A stretch of DNA of 64,000 bases from Annona cherimola. Taxonomy: Eukaryota; Streptophyta; Magnoliopsida; Magnoliales; Annonaceae. The translations under genes and the position numbers were made by a program. The stretch is from positions 57,145,563 to 57,209,562 of the forward strand of contig CM059972.1 of NCBI GenBank assembly GCA_030490835.1, given 5' to 3'. Below, in pieces: positions 1-11,345 of this stretch (position 1 is the stretch's first letter; each line of letters opens with the position of its first letter). The notes beneath the pieces were generated by a model, which saw only the letters and a program-made list of their open reading frames with translations, did no database searches and had not been told where the DNA came from.

Positions 1-407
1 TGAGATGATGGCCGGGTAGACTATAAAGAATGGAAAAGCATGAATATGCTAAGGTATGCTAATGTGTATGTGAACTTAATTAGAATTTTAAGTTCTATAT
101 GATTTAATGATTGAATGTATGGATGTATGGATGTATATGTTATGATTTAGTCAAGGAGACTTTTATTGTAGAAAAGCATGATGAATGCTATAAGTGAAAT
201 AGAATTTGAAATTTTATTACAAGTGTATCACCACTTGTTTGATGAATGATGTGAGATGTAAAGATATGAACGATGATGAACGGAAAAAAATTTGGACGAG
301 TTCCAATTAAAATCCCGCCGCATGATCAGGGCAACAATCCTTATTTACATTTACCAATCTATAAGGTCTTGAGGTAAGGAAGTGACGTCTCGGTTTGGGG
401 CACCACA
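1..407 (+). mobile_element. 3' end of a giant chromovirus LTR (truncated by window edge)
   Basis: These 407 bases match the last ~420 bases of the LTR ending at 53821 almost continuously: the same GATGATGGCC start, the AATTTTAAGTTCTATATGAT block, the CGCC-TGATCAGGGCAACAATCC block and the terminal GGTTTGGGGCACCACA. The LTR ends at 407 in CA. No primer binding site follows, so this is either a solo LTR or the 3' LTR of a plus-strand element starting before the window. Confidence 0.8.
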
Positions 408-589
408 GATGTATGATCTTCCTATTTTTGATTTGATCTTATTTTATTGTGTACTTTCTCTATGATCCATTTTATCTCGAAATATGTTTCGTAATAGAAA
501 GTGCATGAAGTACATTAGTTTGGGGGGTAAGCCATTTTCATTATTCTCTATCTGGTCTATTATAGCTACAATAAAGAGATTTTTAATTC

Positions 590-1320
590 AACTATGCAAA
601 GGCTATGGAGAATGAATGGTACATGGAAGTTCTTTGAATTAGATGATAATCTTTATATGATTCGATTTGACAATGTTGAAGATGAGTTAAAGTTACCAAT
701 TTTCAATTTGGACATTATTAACATTTCCATCCTACTTGATAAAAATAAACTTGAGAAATCATTGGTAAAACCTTTCCTTGATTGTTTAGAAAGGAGATAA
801 AAGACCATGTTTGAAACTTAAAGTTGAGATTGTTGTTTAGAAACCTTTGCGAAGGGGAGTGCTTTTGTAATCTAGAGGTACGGAAAGAAAATGACCTATT
901 TCATTATGACAAATTACCTATCTTTTTACTATTATTGAAGAAGAATTACCTATGAAAACAAAGAATGTCATTATGGATCACAAGTAGATAAGTTAAAATC
1001 TATTTCTGAATTGCCATACAGTCAACAACTATGGATAGGCTACAAGCTCATTGGGATCTCAAATGGAATTAGCAATGGTAATAGAGGGAAAATGAAGTGC
1101 TATTTAGGTGAAGTAGGAGAGATTGAGAAGATGAACAATGGATATCCTAGTTTGGTGATAATAGTGGAAAGGGTCGACCAAGCAACTAATCCTGCCGATG
1201 AAGGTTCAAAAAGTAGCACTAATTTTAGAGACGACAAGTAAAGGAAAGATGTCGTAAAAGAGGACGATACTGTAACAATGGATTTGATTGGCATAAAAGG
1301 AGTGAATGGTGATGATTTTG
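590..1320 (+). pseudogene. Decayed LINE (non-LTR) ORF1-like fragment, DUF4283/CCHC type
   Basis: The open part 594-800 reads like the DUF4283 nucleic-acid-binding domain of plant L1-type ORF1 proteins (LW-x-GTWKFFELDDN-x-YMIRFDN-x-ED), followed after a deletion by an LPIFNLDIINISILL stretch. Further on, in other frames, come remnants of the usual downstream order: a KPLRRGVLL stretch (about 845-870), HYDKLPIF (about 902-925), a damaged CCHC knuckle (about 965-990) and PYSQQLWIGY (1014-1043). The order fits the family, but there are several stops and frame changes, so this is a fossil. No ORF2 is seen nearby. The assignment is by recalled motif order, not by a search. Confidence 0.5.
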
Positions 1321-1499
1321 CTAACTAGAGTAAAGATTTAGTTGTTGAAATGTAACGGGTCACATTGCCTTAGTGCATTTGGTGGCAAATCCCTTTACTA
1401 ATGTTCTCCTTTTGGGGGATCCTATTAGATATATGATTGGTGGTAGTTGGGTTGTTGGGAAATCAGCAAAATTTGGGCGAGTTGGGGAAGGTAGGAGTA

Positions 1500-3347
1500 T
1501 GTGAGGACCAGATATTTTTTATTATTATAATTCTTCCCTGGCCATAAAGTAATTTATAAATATGTTGCTAGAAATTACTGATATTAGTGTAGTATACACT
1601 ATAGATAGATATGACATCTAGGGGATATGTAGTGCATACATGAATGTATTATGATATTCACATATTGGGTTGTATGGGACACTATTCTTGAGCATGTTAG
1701 ACATGAGCATGAGTTGTGCATTGGTATGTTTCTATAGTTGCACTAGCTAGTTTTGATATGATTTTATTGGGTATTGATTTAGAGGTGTATAATGGATGTG
1801 TCATTTGGGGCACTTTGATTGTCTTGAACCTTACAGAGTAGGTACGGGGTATGATTTGCTTGGTTAGGTCGCAGAGGTCAAGGAGGTAGTGCCCCTGGAA
1901 AAAATTTTAAGTAAGGCCTTATGGGCCAGCACTGGCTCGACCCACTAATTGGTGAGGTCATTGCGAGGCTAGGGTTTATTCTTCCCTTCTCGTTCTTGTC
2001 TGTCTTCTGCCTTCCTTTTTCTTTCTTCTTCCCATATCCTCAACATTTGACCCAACATTAAACCTCCACATGATCATTGCAAAACACCTCAAGGATCACT
2101 GCTTCGCATCAAAGGCATCTCAAAATTCCGATGACTTGAAGTCAAGGTTGTTGTTTTTAGGGAAATCATAAGTAGATGTCGCCTCTTCTCGAATTAGTGA
2201 TGAAATATCATCTTAAAAATGACATAAGGCTGATGGGAAGGGTGTCTAACAACTTTGTGGTTTGGGGCATCAAGGTTCATGACGACTTTTAGTTAGCAGG
2301 GTTTATGGGAAACCAAATATTATAGTGTGATTTTTTTGTAAAATAGATAACCAATTTGTAGTTTTACATCATTAAAACATAACATTACTCAAATGAGTTC
2401 AACCAGGAGGGTGAACTAAAGGTATTCCGTTTGACACTTATCATGTAGTCAATGAAATGCTTGTGTGATAGTTGGTATGTTAAATTTCTTTGTTAATTTT
2501 TGTTGATATTGTATACGTGGTTTTTGACATTTGTTCTTATGTGTTATGGATGATGCATTATTCAAGATGGATGGTTGTAAAGGAATATTCATGGCCGTTG
2601 ATTGACATAAGGAGAGGGTTGTTCATGACCCTTGGTTGACATGATGAGAGGATTGCTTGTGGCCCTTCTATTTATATGTGGTTATATGCATATGTTCTTG
2701 GGTGTGGGTGTTGGACCCATATATTTTTTATGGTCATTAAGGAATCATATTTCTACAACATTATCATGGCATGTGTATCCAGAGTCTTACTTATTTTTAC
2801 TCTGTACTAACTGTATCTACTTATTGAGTCTATTTAGAATCTCATGGTTTGTTATTTTGCTCTTAGATCACACGCTAGGGGAGGAGCCTCAAAATGGGAT
2901 TAGAGAAGAAAATAATCTTGGAGACCATAAGATTAACATTTGCATACTTGATTATTTTGGACTTTAAGTTTCTTTTTTATACTAATGAATGTAGACGTTT
3001 ACTTAGTTATATCCAATTATGACAAATATACTGTACTTGAATATTTTGAATTTGATTATAATCTATATAGACATATATGCATATGATCTTTTAGATTGCT
3101 TGTTATGTAACGAGGAACTACAATGACTTTCTTACTATATGGATGTCTTTATAGTGCAAGAATGCAAATATATAAATGTAGGGCTAAATGTTATATTATG
3201 AAATGAAATTGAGATGCTTATGAGTAACAGGTTTTGTATTCTATACCACCCCTTTATATTTTATGAGAAGATGTTGCCGAATTTTTCTTAGGTCATATGA
3301 CACTGATTGATTAGCCATTAAGGATATTTAGGCAATGGAGTGTTACA
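1500..3347 (+). repeat. Old LTR-like copy A (TGTGAGGACC...TGTTACA)
   Basis: This stretch starts TGTGAGGACC and ends TGTTACA and is a diverged copy of 3932-5980. Collinear shared blocks include the AGTAGGTACGG box (about 1850), a CT-rich block (about 1980-2035), the 'GGGTTGTTCATGACCCTTGG' box (about 2617) and the ATCTACTTATTGAGTC box (about 2815). No PBS follows. Open frames inside it (for example 2632-2967) have no recognisable protein features. It is probably a solo LTR of an unidentified old LTR family. Confidence 0.5.
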
Positions 3348-3394
3348 GAATAAGCATCATGCGTGTTGATAATCGACAAATTAGGTACGCTGGC

Positions 3395-3730
3395 TTAATT
3401 GATTAATCATTATTGGTTCTTAGCACCAATTAGCACTTAGAGCAATTAATGGGCAATTTTCCCAATCTTACAATGTGCTTAATAAAAAGAATCTCAAAGA
3501 GGGTACCAATAGGTGATTCAATTTTATACTTACGCGAGTTTTAGAAATAGATGGTAACTCACTTTCCCATGTTGATTAATCATAATTGGTCCTTGACTCC
3601 AAGTGGAAACTTGAAATAGATGGTGCTCATTTTTCCAATCTTCCAACGCATTTTCTATATAAAAAATCAAATGGTGCACCAATGATTGACCTGCTTCTAT
3701 ACAAAAGTTTTCGAGATAAAGCATATGGTA
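3395..3730 (+). repeat. Diverged tandem dimer, ~175 bp unit
   Basis: Two units, about 3400-3570 and 3572-3730, share TTGATTAATCAT-ATTGGT near the start, a CCAATCTT box, GGT(A/G)C(A/C)CCAAT and a similar end (GCGAGTTTTAGA vs GTTTTCGAGATA). The dimer sits between the two old LTR-like copies. Function unknown. Confidence 0.4.
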
Positions 3731-3931
3731 TGAGAATGGAACAATTAATAAACATTTCATACTTAAACAGATCAATTTAGAATAGAATTATATATGAGAA
3801 TACATATAATCAAATAAGTAAAAATAAATCTAATGGGGAAATCATCATATAACAGCTGTGACACAATGGGAGTTGGGTTGAAGAATTTTGAAGCTGAGAT
3901 AGATCACATTAAGCATTACGAATAGTCAAAC

Positions 3932-5980
3932 TGTGAGAACTCGAGGTGTTGTGGTAATTTTTAAATTTCTTAGTGCTAGTGTTGTTTTCATGCTTTGAAT
4001 TTCATTAATGAGTTGCATATAAGCATGTAGATATGATGTTATGTGATATGTTTATGTGGTTGGGTTGGTTTCCATGTACTAAGTTCATGAATGTATGACA
4101 TAGGTAAGAACAAGGGGCATGTATCATCAAATACATGCATGTTTTTTGTCTTGTTTAGTTGCATTCACTAATCTTTTATGATTTGACTTATTGGTATTCG
4201 AGGAGCATGGGTAATATGCTAATTAAGTGCTATAACTATCTTAGGCCTTAGGGAGTAGGTACAGAGCTTGACAAATGTTTGCCAACAAGTTGTGTCAGAT
4301 AGAGAATTTAATGGCAAATGGATATAAATATTAAATGGGCATGAGTTTGCATATATGGGAGGTAGGAGAATGTGGTTAAGGTCTTTTATAATCATTGAAG
4401 TTGTGTGTGATGGTTAGAATGAATGAAAAAATCTAAATGATCATGAGGAAAAATTTATAATAATGTAGCCTGTATGGTTAATAACACAATCCGTATTCTA
4501 GGCAAAGTGCTTGTTTTTCTTGTCGAGGAACCATGCAGGCCTGTGTGTTAGCCACATGATTTGTGTAGTTTTGGTGGGCTATTTAAAAGTGGGTTACGAG
4601 TCAAAAGCTGTTCCTTCCCCTTTCCTCCTTTCTCTCTCCTGTCTCTTCCTCCCTTCACTTAATCATTGGAATCCGCCTTAAAACTCCTTGGAAGTTTTTC
4701 AAATCAACTTATAAACCAGCAATCCAATTGAGGATCTAGGGATTTTAAGAAAGTGGCGGGATTTTGGGAATCATGAGGAGAACTCCTATAAAGGTAAGTA
4801 GATGGTTTCCTTTAAAAAAACCTTGCATTGAGATTCGAAATAGATTGTTTAACATTCTACATGGGCACTGTCTTTCATTTTCTTGCATTAGGTAATTTTG
4901 GGGGGATGGTGATGGGTTACAATTAGATGGGATGGTTGAAGCTTTGGCTTTTGGTTTAAGGGTGTGTTTGGTAACTATTAAAACTTATCAACCGAAACTT
5001 TTCAATCTAAAAATTTTCACTCTCCATACTTATCATATTTTTTAATCATTTTTCACATCTTCCTATATAACTATCTTACTTTTCAATCATTTTTACACAA
5101 CTACCTATACAACTAACTTATCTATTTTAACTTTATTCTCTTCACTCCTCATCATTACCCCTATCATATCAAATCATTTTCTTTAATTTCAAAAAAATTT
5201 ACACCAAAATTTTTTCTTTGAAAGTTATTACTTCCTAAACACACTGTAAATCAGAATGTGAGTAATGCGGAAGTGATTTTCCATATTAACGTAGCATATT
5301 AGCTTTTGTGGAGTACTCTGTATAATGCATGTAATGTGTTCGATGAAATGTTAATATGAAAGCATTCATGTATGGTCTAAGATTTATGATTTCATAATGT
5401 GAATGACTTGATTGAGGTTTGTATATGTGGAGTGTGCTAGTTCCATTCTTTGCACATTAATGTGACTTTTGGTGCATTGGTATTACATAGGCATGGGATA
5501 GAATTGTGACAATGTTGTCTTGATGGAATAGGGTTGTTCATAGCCCTATCAACATGAGGGTACCCATGATTGACATGAGAATAGGGTTGTACATGACCTT
5601 TAATCACTTGAAGTTGAGATTGTATCTATGTGAGAATGTTTCTAGTTCTTGTGTATATGGGCAACTTAATTGCATATATTTTGACTGTTATAGCATGTGA
5701 AATGAAGATTTGTTTTGAATTCTGTTTTCAATAACCATTATCTACTTACTAAGTTGGTCCAGATTCATAAGTTTTGTTAGTATGTTTAGATCACAAAGAA
5801 AGTGATAGTGTTCAGGATGGGGCTAAAGGAGAGGCCACCCATAGGGTTACACTTCCTTAGACTTTAAGGTTTTAATTCTTTTGATATCCTCGTTGGATTT
5901 GATTCTTTTTGGAAATTTGAGATGCAAATATTAATATATCACAATGTATCAACTAATTGACATAGGATAAGCATGTTACA
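3932..5980 (+). repeat. Old LTR-like copy B (TGTGAGAACT...TGTTACA)
   Basis: Diverged partner of 1500-3347, with the same start and end signatures and the same order of internal boxes: GGGAGTAGGTACAGAGC near 4250, a CT-rich block near 4610-4650 preceded by CTATTTAAAAG (possible TATA, about 4580), GGGTTGTTCATAGCCC near 5530, ATCTACTTACTAAGT near 5741. A MITE-like insert (4960-5245) explains part of its extra length. Only ~580 bp separate copies A and B, so they do not flank a full internal region. Confidence 0.5.
4960..5245. mobile_element. MITE-like element, possibly hAT type
   Basis: The left end GGGTGTGTTTGGTAACT and the reverse complement of the right end (CAGTGTGTTTAGGAAGT) form an imperfect terminal inverted repeat of about 16 bp around a very AT-rich interior of ~250 bp with no coding capacity. 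GTGTTTGG-type ends are common in plant non-autonomous hAT-like elements. I cannot see a clean target duplication, so the superfamily is uncertain. Confidence 0.5.
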
Positions 5981-6543
5981 ACAATATTTCTTTCAAATTA
6001 TGTACTTGTATGTGAATCTGGTATGATGGTAGTAATGAATAAGGTATGGAACTTCTTCTCTTAAATAATTGACAGGTCATTGATAATTCTATGAAAATAG
6101 AGTTATCAAAACTCATTTTATATTCATTTTAAATACTAGTTTAAGAGAAACATATAAATTTATATAGGTTTTGTATTAGTTTCATCATTTGTGCATTTAT
6201 TGCATCTTGCTCAATTTTAAGGAATTTCTAGATGAATTTAGTGTAAATCATATCATTTTTTGTTGTTTTAGATTTATTTGATCATTTAGGAATTCATTTA
6301 CTTGTTTTTTACTTTTTGATGTAGGAAAAGGAGATTATTTACCATGAAAATTCAATGTGAAAGAGGATGGAATGAAAAAGAAATCACTTGAAGCTGTCAA
6401 AAAGCAATCCTAGCTCTAGTATAGTAGTGATCGCAACCACCAGTTCCATTGACTTAAGAAATTGTGCTATCAATCTATCTAGCAAGGCCATGGCCGTGAC
6501 CATGAGATTGGAGGCCACGTCCACAAAGGTGCGTGTATGAAAA
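5981..6543. other. Unassigned AT-rich DNA
   Basis: No supported gene, repeat or RNA seen. It ends directly at the 3' LTR of element 0; the last five bases before that LTR (GAAAA, 6539-6543) are the candidate target duplication, whose partner is outside the window. Confidence 0.4.
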
Positions 6544-7480
6544 TGTGACGCCCCCATCCCGAGGTGTCAGATCCTTACTCTAGGACCATTATTGATTAGT
6601 AAACGTGAGTCAAGATTGTCGCCCTGGTCACACGACGAGATTTTTTTTCTTTCGATCAATTTTCAAAATTTATACGTATTTATCACTTGTAATCCATTTC
6701 ATATCCCATTCATAACATCATACATGATTCATACATCGAAGGTCATCATTACCCTATAAAAACATATTCATAAACATAGCATTCATCTTAATGCATACAA
6801 AGAAATACAAGAACATAATTTTTCTTCATTTAAATCTGTTCTCCACTCCTTGGTCCTCCTTGTACCTGTCTAGGGTTTGGAAAAACAAAACATGAGTATT
6901 AATACTCAATAAGCAAGCATTTTTCATTTTTAAGCAAAACATTTTCATAAAGGTAGTTTTCCTATCAAACATTTTTGTGTCCCAATCTTGGGAAATTCAT
7001 AAAACAATGCATATCCGACGCACTGTTTCCCTTCATAATTGGGCGAAATGCTAGCTAGGCGACCACCCTCTTGATCCTACTCCCAATCCCAAGAGAACGC
7101 CGCTAACCATTGACCTATGCAAGCATTCAAGGAGATATTTACCCATGAATTTAATATTTATAACCATCTTTACCTTAATCATCAACCAAACATGATTTAA
7201 GTTAACGTATATGAATCAAAAATGCATTATACTCATCCAAATTAAACATGAACATGGGTAAGCCTTGTTGAATCTTTTTTTCCTTCCTTTCTTCTTCCTT
7301 TTCCTCCTTGCTTGGCCTGCTTGGGATGACTGCTGCCCCTTTGTAGAGGAAATTTTCTCTCCCTTTCTCTCTCTCTCTCTTTCTTTCTCTCTTTCTATCC
7401 TTGATGGCTTGAACGACCCCCTTGACTTGCTACCCACTTTCCTCCTTATTTTCTCATTTCTTGCTGCCCAAGATACCCCT

Positions 7481-7492
7481 TTATATATATAT
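7481..7492 (-). promoter_or_regulatory. TATA box of element 0 3' LTR
   Basis: Minus-strand ATATATATATAAAGGGG, followed in the sense direction by the CT/GA-rich and conserved leader blocks. Its place in the LTR equals that of the TATA boxes at 18597, 32101, 37149, 40407 and 43169. Confidence 0.5.
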
Positions 7493-7559
7493 GGGATTTT
7501 ACCCTTGGTTAGCCATCATTTAACCATGGTTAAGGGAGCTTAATTGCCCCAAAACTCAT

Positions 7560-10500
7560 TCATATTGCTGTCCATCCATTCACGTCCCCATGTGGCTTGA
7601 TTTTTGGCATTTTATGCCATCAAAATCCATCTCATGTTAATTCCATTCACTTACCCTAGTCATATAGACTAATGACATGTGATTTTAGCATTTTTAAAAA
7701 TGAAAAAATCCAGCTATATCCCCCTTGGGCGTCACATGCATTGCCACCTTATCTAAACCTCATTTAGCTATACCATAGCCACTTAAAACTAAGCATTTAA
7801 GCCCTGTATTTTACATGAATTTTATCATTTTTGTTAATTTATAAAATCTACTTGGAATTGCCTCCCTTTGACACCTCATATATGCATTAAATAATGCATT
7901 TAATCCACTTGCTTTCACATAATTGCTATGGTACTCTAGGGTGCACAAAGTCAAAGCTACTCATCTTTTTCCGATTAAACATATTCCTATAGTAATTAGC
8001 ATAATAAAATCTTTCCATAACATAGATTTCATAATTTTATTCGATCGTTTTAAGTTTCGTCTCAAACTGACTTTTCTATGTCAAGTTATGATCCTTTGAA
8101 AATAACCTTAGAATGTGAGATTGAAAACAAATAATTATCATCTTAATCCCATCACATTTGTGTTAATCCAATCCACACATAAGGTTGAGCCCAAAGTCAT
8201 GAGCTTGTCTTTCAATTTTCATCTTAATCCGCGTTATAGGCGTCAAGTTATGAATTTTCTATATTTTCCAACATAATTTCATAATTATCATTTTAATTTT
8301 CATAAATTAAATCATGAAAATTAAAATAATTATTCATGTTACATTAGCATCTTCTAATCCTCATTAAGCCCCTTTGGTCATATTGACTCACATTGGGCTT
8401 TCGCGATTAATCTTAACCACCATTCTTAATCATAATCCTAATTGCGAAAATTCACCAATTCATGAAAATCATCTATAAATCAACCAAATCATACATAATT
8501 CATGTTTACATGCCAAATGCACATATATGAGCCCTACTTGAGTCTGGGTATCACAAAAATACCCATTTTCCATTTAACAAAAATCATCAAAATCCATTCA
8601 AATCAATGCACCAAAGTTGTCCACTAGGTGACGCCCCTTGTAGCAGCTGATTTTTGACATTTTGTGCCATTTTTCCACACATTTAAATGTCCCATTACTT
8701 ACCCTAGGTTTTAAGCTACTTAGATATATATTTTAGAATTTTTAAAAATTCAAAAACCATGCCTTATCTCCCTTGGACATCCCCTTTGGATGACACCAAA
8801 GCTAAGCTCCATTTAGCTACACATTAGACAATTAAATCCATGCATTTATGCCCTCACTTTTCCATGGATTTTAGTCTTAAACAATTCCAAAAAATTCACC
8901 TCCATTTGACACCTCTCATGGCATTGAACCAAGTCATTTAAATCAATTCCTTTTTAATAAATGCTATAGTGCTTTTAGGCGCACAAAGTCAATGCTACTC
9001 ACCTTTTTCTAATTAAGTATATTCCCATAGTAATTAGCTTAATCCAATCCTTCCATAACATAGATTTCATAATTTTATTCAATCATTTCAAGTTTCATCT
9101 CAAACCGACTTTTCTATGTCAAGTTATGGTCCTTTGAAAATAACCTTAGAGTGTGAGATTGAAAACAAATAATTATTATCTTAATCCCATCACATTTTCC
9201 TTAATCCAATCCACACATAAGGTTGAGCCCAAATTCATGAGCTTGTCTTTCAATTTTCATCTTAATCCGCGTTATAGGCGTCAAGTTATGAATTTTCTAC
9301 ATTTTCCAACATAATTTCATAATTATCATTTTAATTTTCATAAATTAAATCATGTAAATTAAAATAATTATTCATGTTACATTAGCATCTTCTAATCCTC
9401 ATTAAGCCCCTTTGGTCATATTGACTCACATTGGGCTTTGGCGATTAATCTTAACCACCATTCTTAATCATAATCCTAATTGCAAAAATTCACCAATTCA
9501 TGAAAATCATCTATAAATCAACCAAATCATACATAATTCATGTTTACATGCCAAATGCACATATATGAGCCCTACTTGAGTCTGGGTATCACAAAAATAC
9601 CCATTTTCCATTTAACAAAAATCATCAAAATCCATTCAAATCAATGCACCCAAGTTGTCCACTAGGTGACGCCCCTTGTAGCAGCTGATTTTTGACATTT
9701 TGTGCCATTTTTCCACACATTTAAATGTCCCATTACTTACCCTAGGTGTTAAGCTACTTAGATATATATTTTAGAATTTTTAAAAATTCAAAAACCATGC
9801 CTTATCTCCCTTGGACATCCCCTTTGGATGACACCAAAGCTAAGCTCCATTTAGCTACACATTAGACATTTAAATCCATGCATTTATGCCCTCACTTTTC
9901 CATGGATTTTAGTCTTAAAAAATTCCAAAAAATTCACCTCCATTTGACACCTCTCATGGCATTGAACCAAGTCATTTAAATCAATTCCTTTTTAATAAAT
10001 GCTATAGTGCTTTTAGGCGCACAAAGTCAATGCTACTCACCTTTTTCTAATTAAGTATATTCCCATAGTAATTAGCTTAATCCAATCCTTCCATAACATA
10101 GATTTCATAATTTTATTCAATCATTTCAAGTTTCATCTCAAACCGACTTTTCTATGTCAAGTTATGGTCCTTTGAAAATAACCTTAGAGTGTGAGATTGA
10201 AAACAAATAATTATTATCTTAATCCCATCACATTTTCCTTAATCCAATCCACACATAAGGTTGAGACCAAAGTCATGAGCTCACCTTTCAAATTTCAGTT
10301 CAATCCGCCTTATAGGCGTCAAGTTATGAATTTTCTACATTTTCCAACATAATTTCATAATTTTCATTCTAATTTCCATTAATTAAATCATGAAAATTAA
10401 AATAAATATTCATGCCACATTAGCATTTTCTAATCCCTATTAAGCCCCTTTAGTCATCTCGACTCACGTTGGGCTATGACGATTAATCTTAATCACCATT

Positions 10501-10630
10501 CTTAATCATAACCCTAATTGCAAAATTCATCAATTCATAAAAATCATCCATAAATCAATCAATTCATACATAGATCATATTTACAACTTAAATGCACTTA
10601 TATGAGTCCTACTTGGGTTTAGGTATTATA
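7560..10630 (-). repeat. Triplicated ~1,038-bp U3 unit inside the LTR
   Basis: The LTR-start signature (plus-strand GAGTCTGGGTATCACA) recurs inside the LTR, ending at 8555 and 9593, besides the real start at 10630; spacings are 1,038 and 1,037 bp. Units 8556-9593 and 9594-10630 are nearly identical for their first ~650 bp. Units 1 (about 7560-8555) and 2 are nearly identical over their last ~600 bp, but unit 1 diverges in its first half. The mosaic suggests unequal recombination or serial insertion between two LTR variants. Confidence 0.8.
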
Positions 10631-10644
10631 ATCCTCTCCCTCTT
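10631..10644 (-). promoter_or_regulatory. Polypurine tract of element 0
   Basis: Minus-strand AAGAGGGAGAGGAT lies directly before the 3' LTR start and just after the chromodomain coding sequence, the standard site for plus-strand DNA priming in reverse transcription. Confidence 0.75.
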
Positions 10645-10684
10645 ATAATAGGTTTCGTCCCAAAACCGTCTACTTTTAAAATAA

Positions 10685-10815
10685 CTAGGGATACTTTCTT
10701 TTTACCTCTTTCTTCAGTTCCCAAGTAGCCGCGCTTTCGGAATCCCGATTCTATTGAACTTTAACATATTTAATCTCTCTATTCTGATGCTTCTACACTT
10801 TACGATCCAAGATCC
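10685..10815 (-). other. Chromodomain remnant at the integrase C-terminus
   Basis: Minus-strand reading gives ILDRKV, then NREIKYVKVQ, then SAATWELKKEVKRKYP, the hallmark of chromovirus chromodomains, with two or three nonsense changes. Upstream (about 10990-10816) the typical LPPALEHNIFHILMLRKYV motif precedes it. In this family chromodomains are thought to tether integration to heterochromatin, which fits the self-nesting in this window. Confidence 0.85.
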
Positions 10816-11345
10816 TAAGAGGTCTTTCTTTATAATTCAAATGGTCTTGAATTGGTAGATTCTCTGTTATTAGCACATGTGTTAGATCTAGAACATATTT
10901 TCTTAACATCAAAATGTGAAAAATATTATGTTCTAAAGCTAGGGCTGGAGGTAATGTTACTCTATAAGCTCACGTCTCAATTTTCTCCAACACTTCAAAT
11001 GGCCAATAAACCTGAGATTTAACTTGCCTCTTTTTCCAAATCTTATAACTCCTTTGAATGGTGTGACCCTTATAAAATCATGTTCGCTGACTTGGATATT
11101 CAAATCCCTTCTCTTACAGTATGTGTAACTCTTTTGCCGACTTTAGGCTGTGAGTACACACTTGTGAATAATCAGTACTTTGTCTGTCATTCGTTGAGAC
11201 AAGTCTGGAGCTAGCTTTATCTCTCCAACTTCATCCTAGTTCAAGAGTGTTAGACACCGTCGTCCATATAATGCTTCAAATGGATCCATTTGAATACTAG
11301 CCTGATAACTATTGTTGTACAAAAACTACGCTATTGATACATATT

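Larger units (their letters stand above)
6544..10630 (-). mobile_element. 3' LTR of element 0 (4.09 kb)
   Basis: On the minus strand the LTR starts at 10630 directly after the polypurine tract. Its start TATAATACCT is a mutated form of the TGTGATACC start seen in related LTRs. It ends at 6544 with GGGGGCGTCACA. It contains a TATA box (7481-7492), a CT/GA microsatellite (about 7365-7400), a GC-rich island (about 7046-7110) and the conserved acceptor-like CTAGACAGGT (about 6864-6873). The upstream donor and micro-exon found in the other LTRs are not visible here; the R-U5 part is only ~0.9 kb, so they were probably deleted. The U3 part is expanded by tandem repetition. Confidence 0.8.

Noticed and set aside
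2632..2967. 111-codon ORF with hydrophobic residues
   Set aside because: It lies inside an LTR-like repeat, is not open in the partner copy (3932-5980), and has no recognisable motif.
7265..7543. Hydrophobic 92-codon ORF with a Leu/Phe-rich start
   Set aside because: Produced by the CT microsatellite and TATA region of the element 0 LTR; not a gene.
7560..10630. Satellite DNA or centromeric repeat
   Set aside because: Only three units, each carrying LTR-start sequence, fully inside one LTR.
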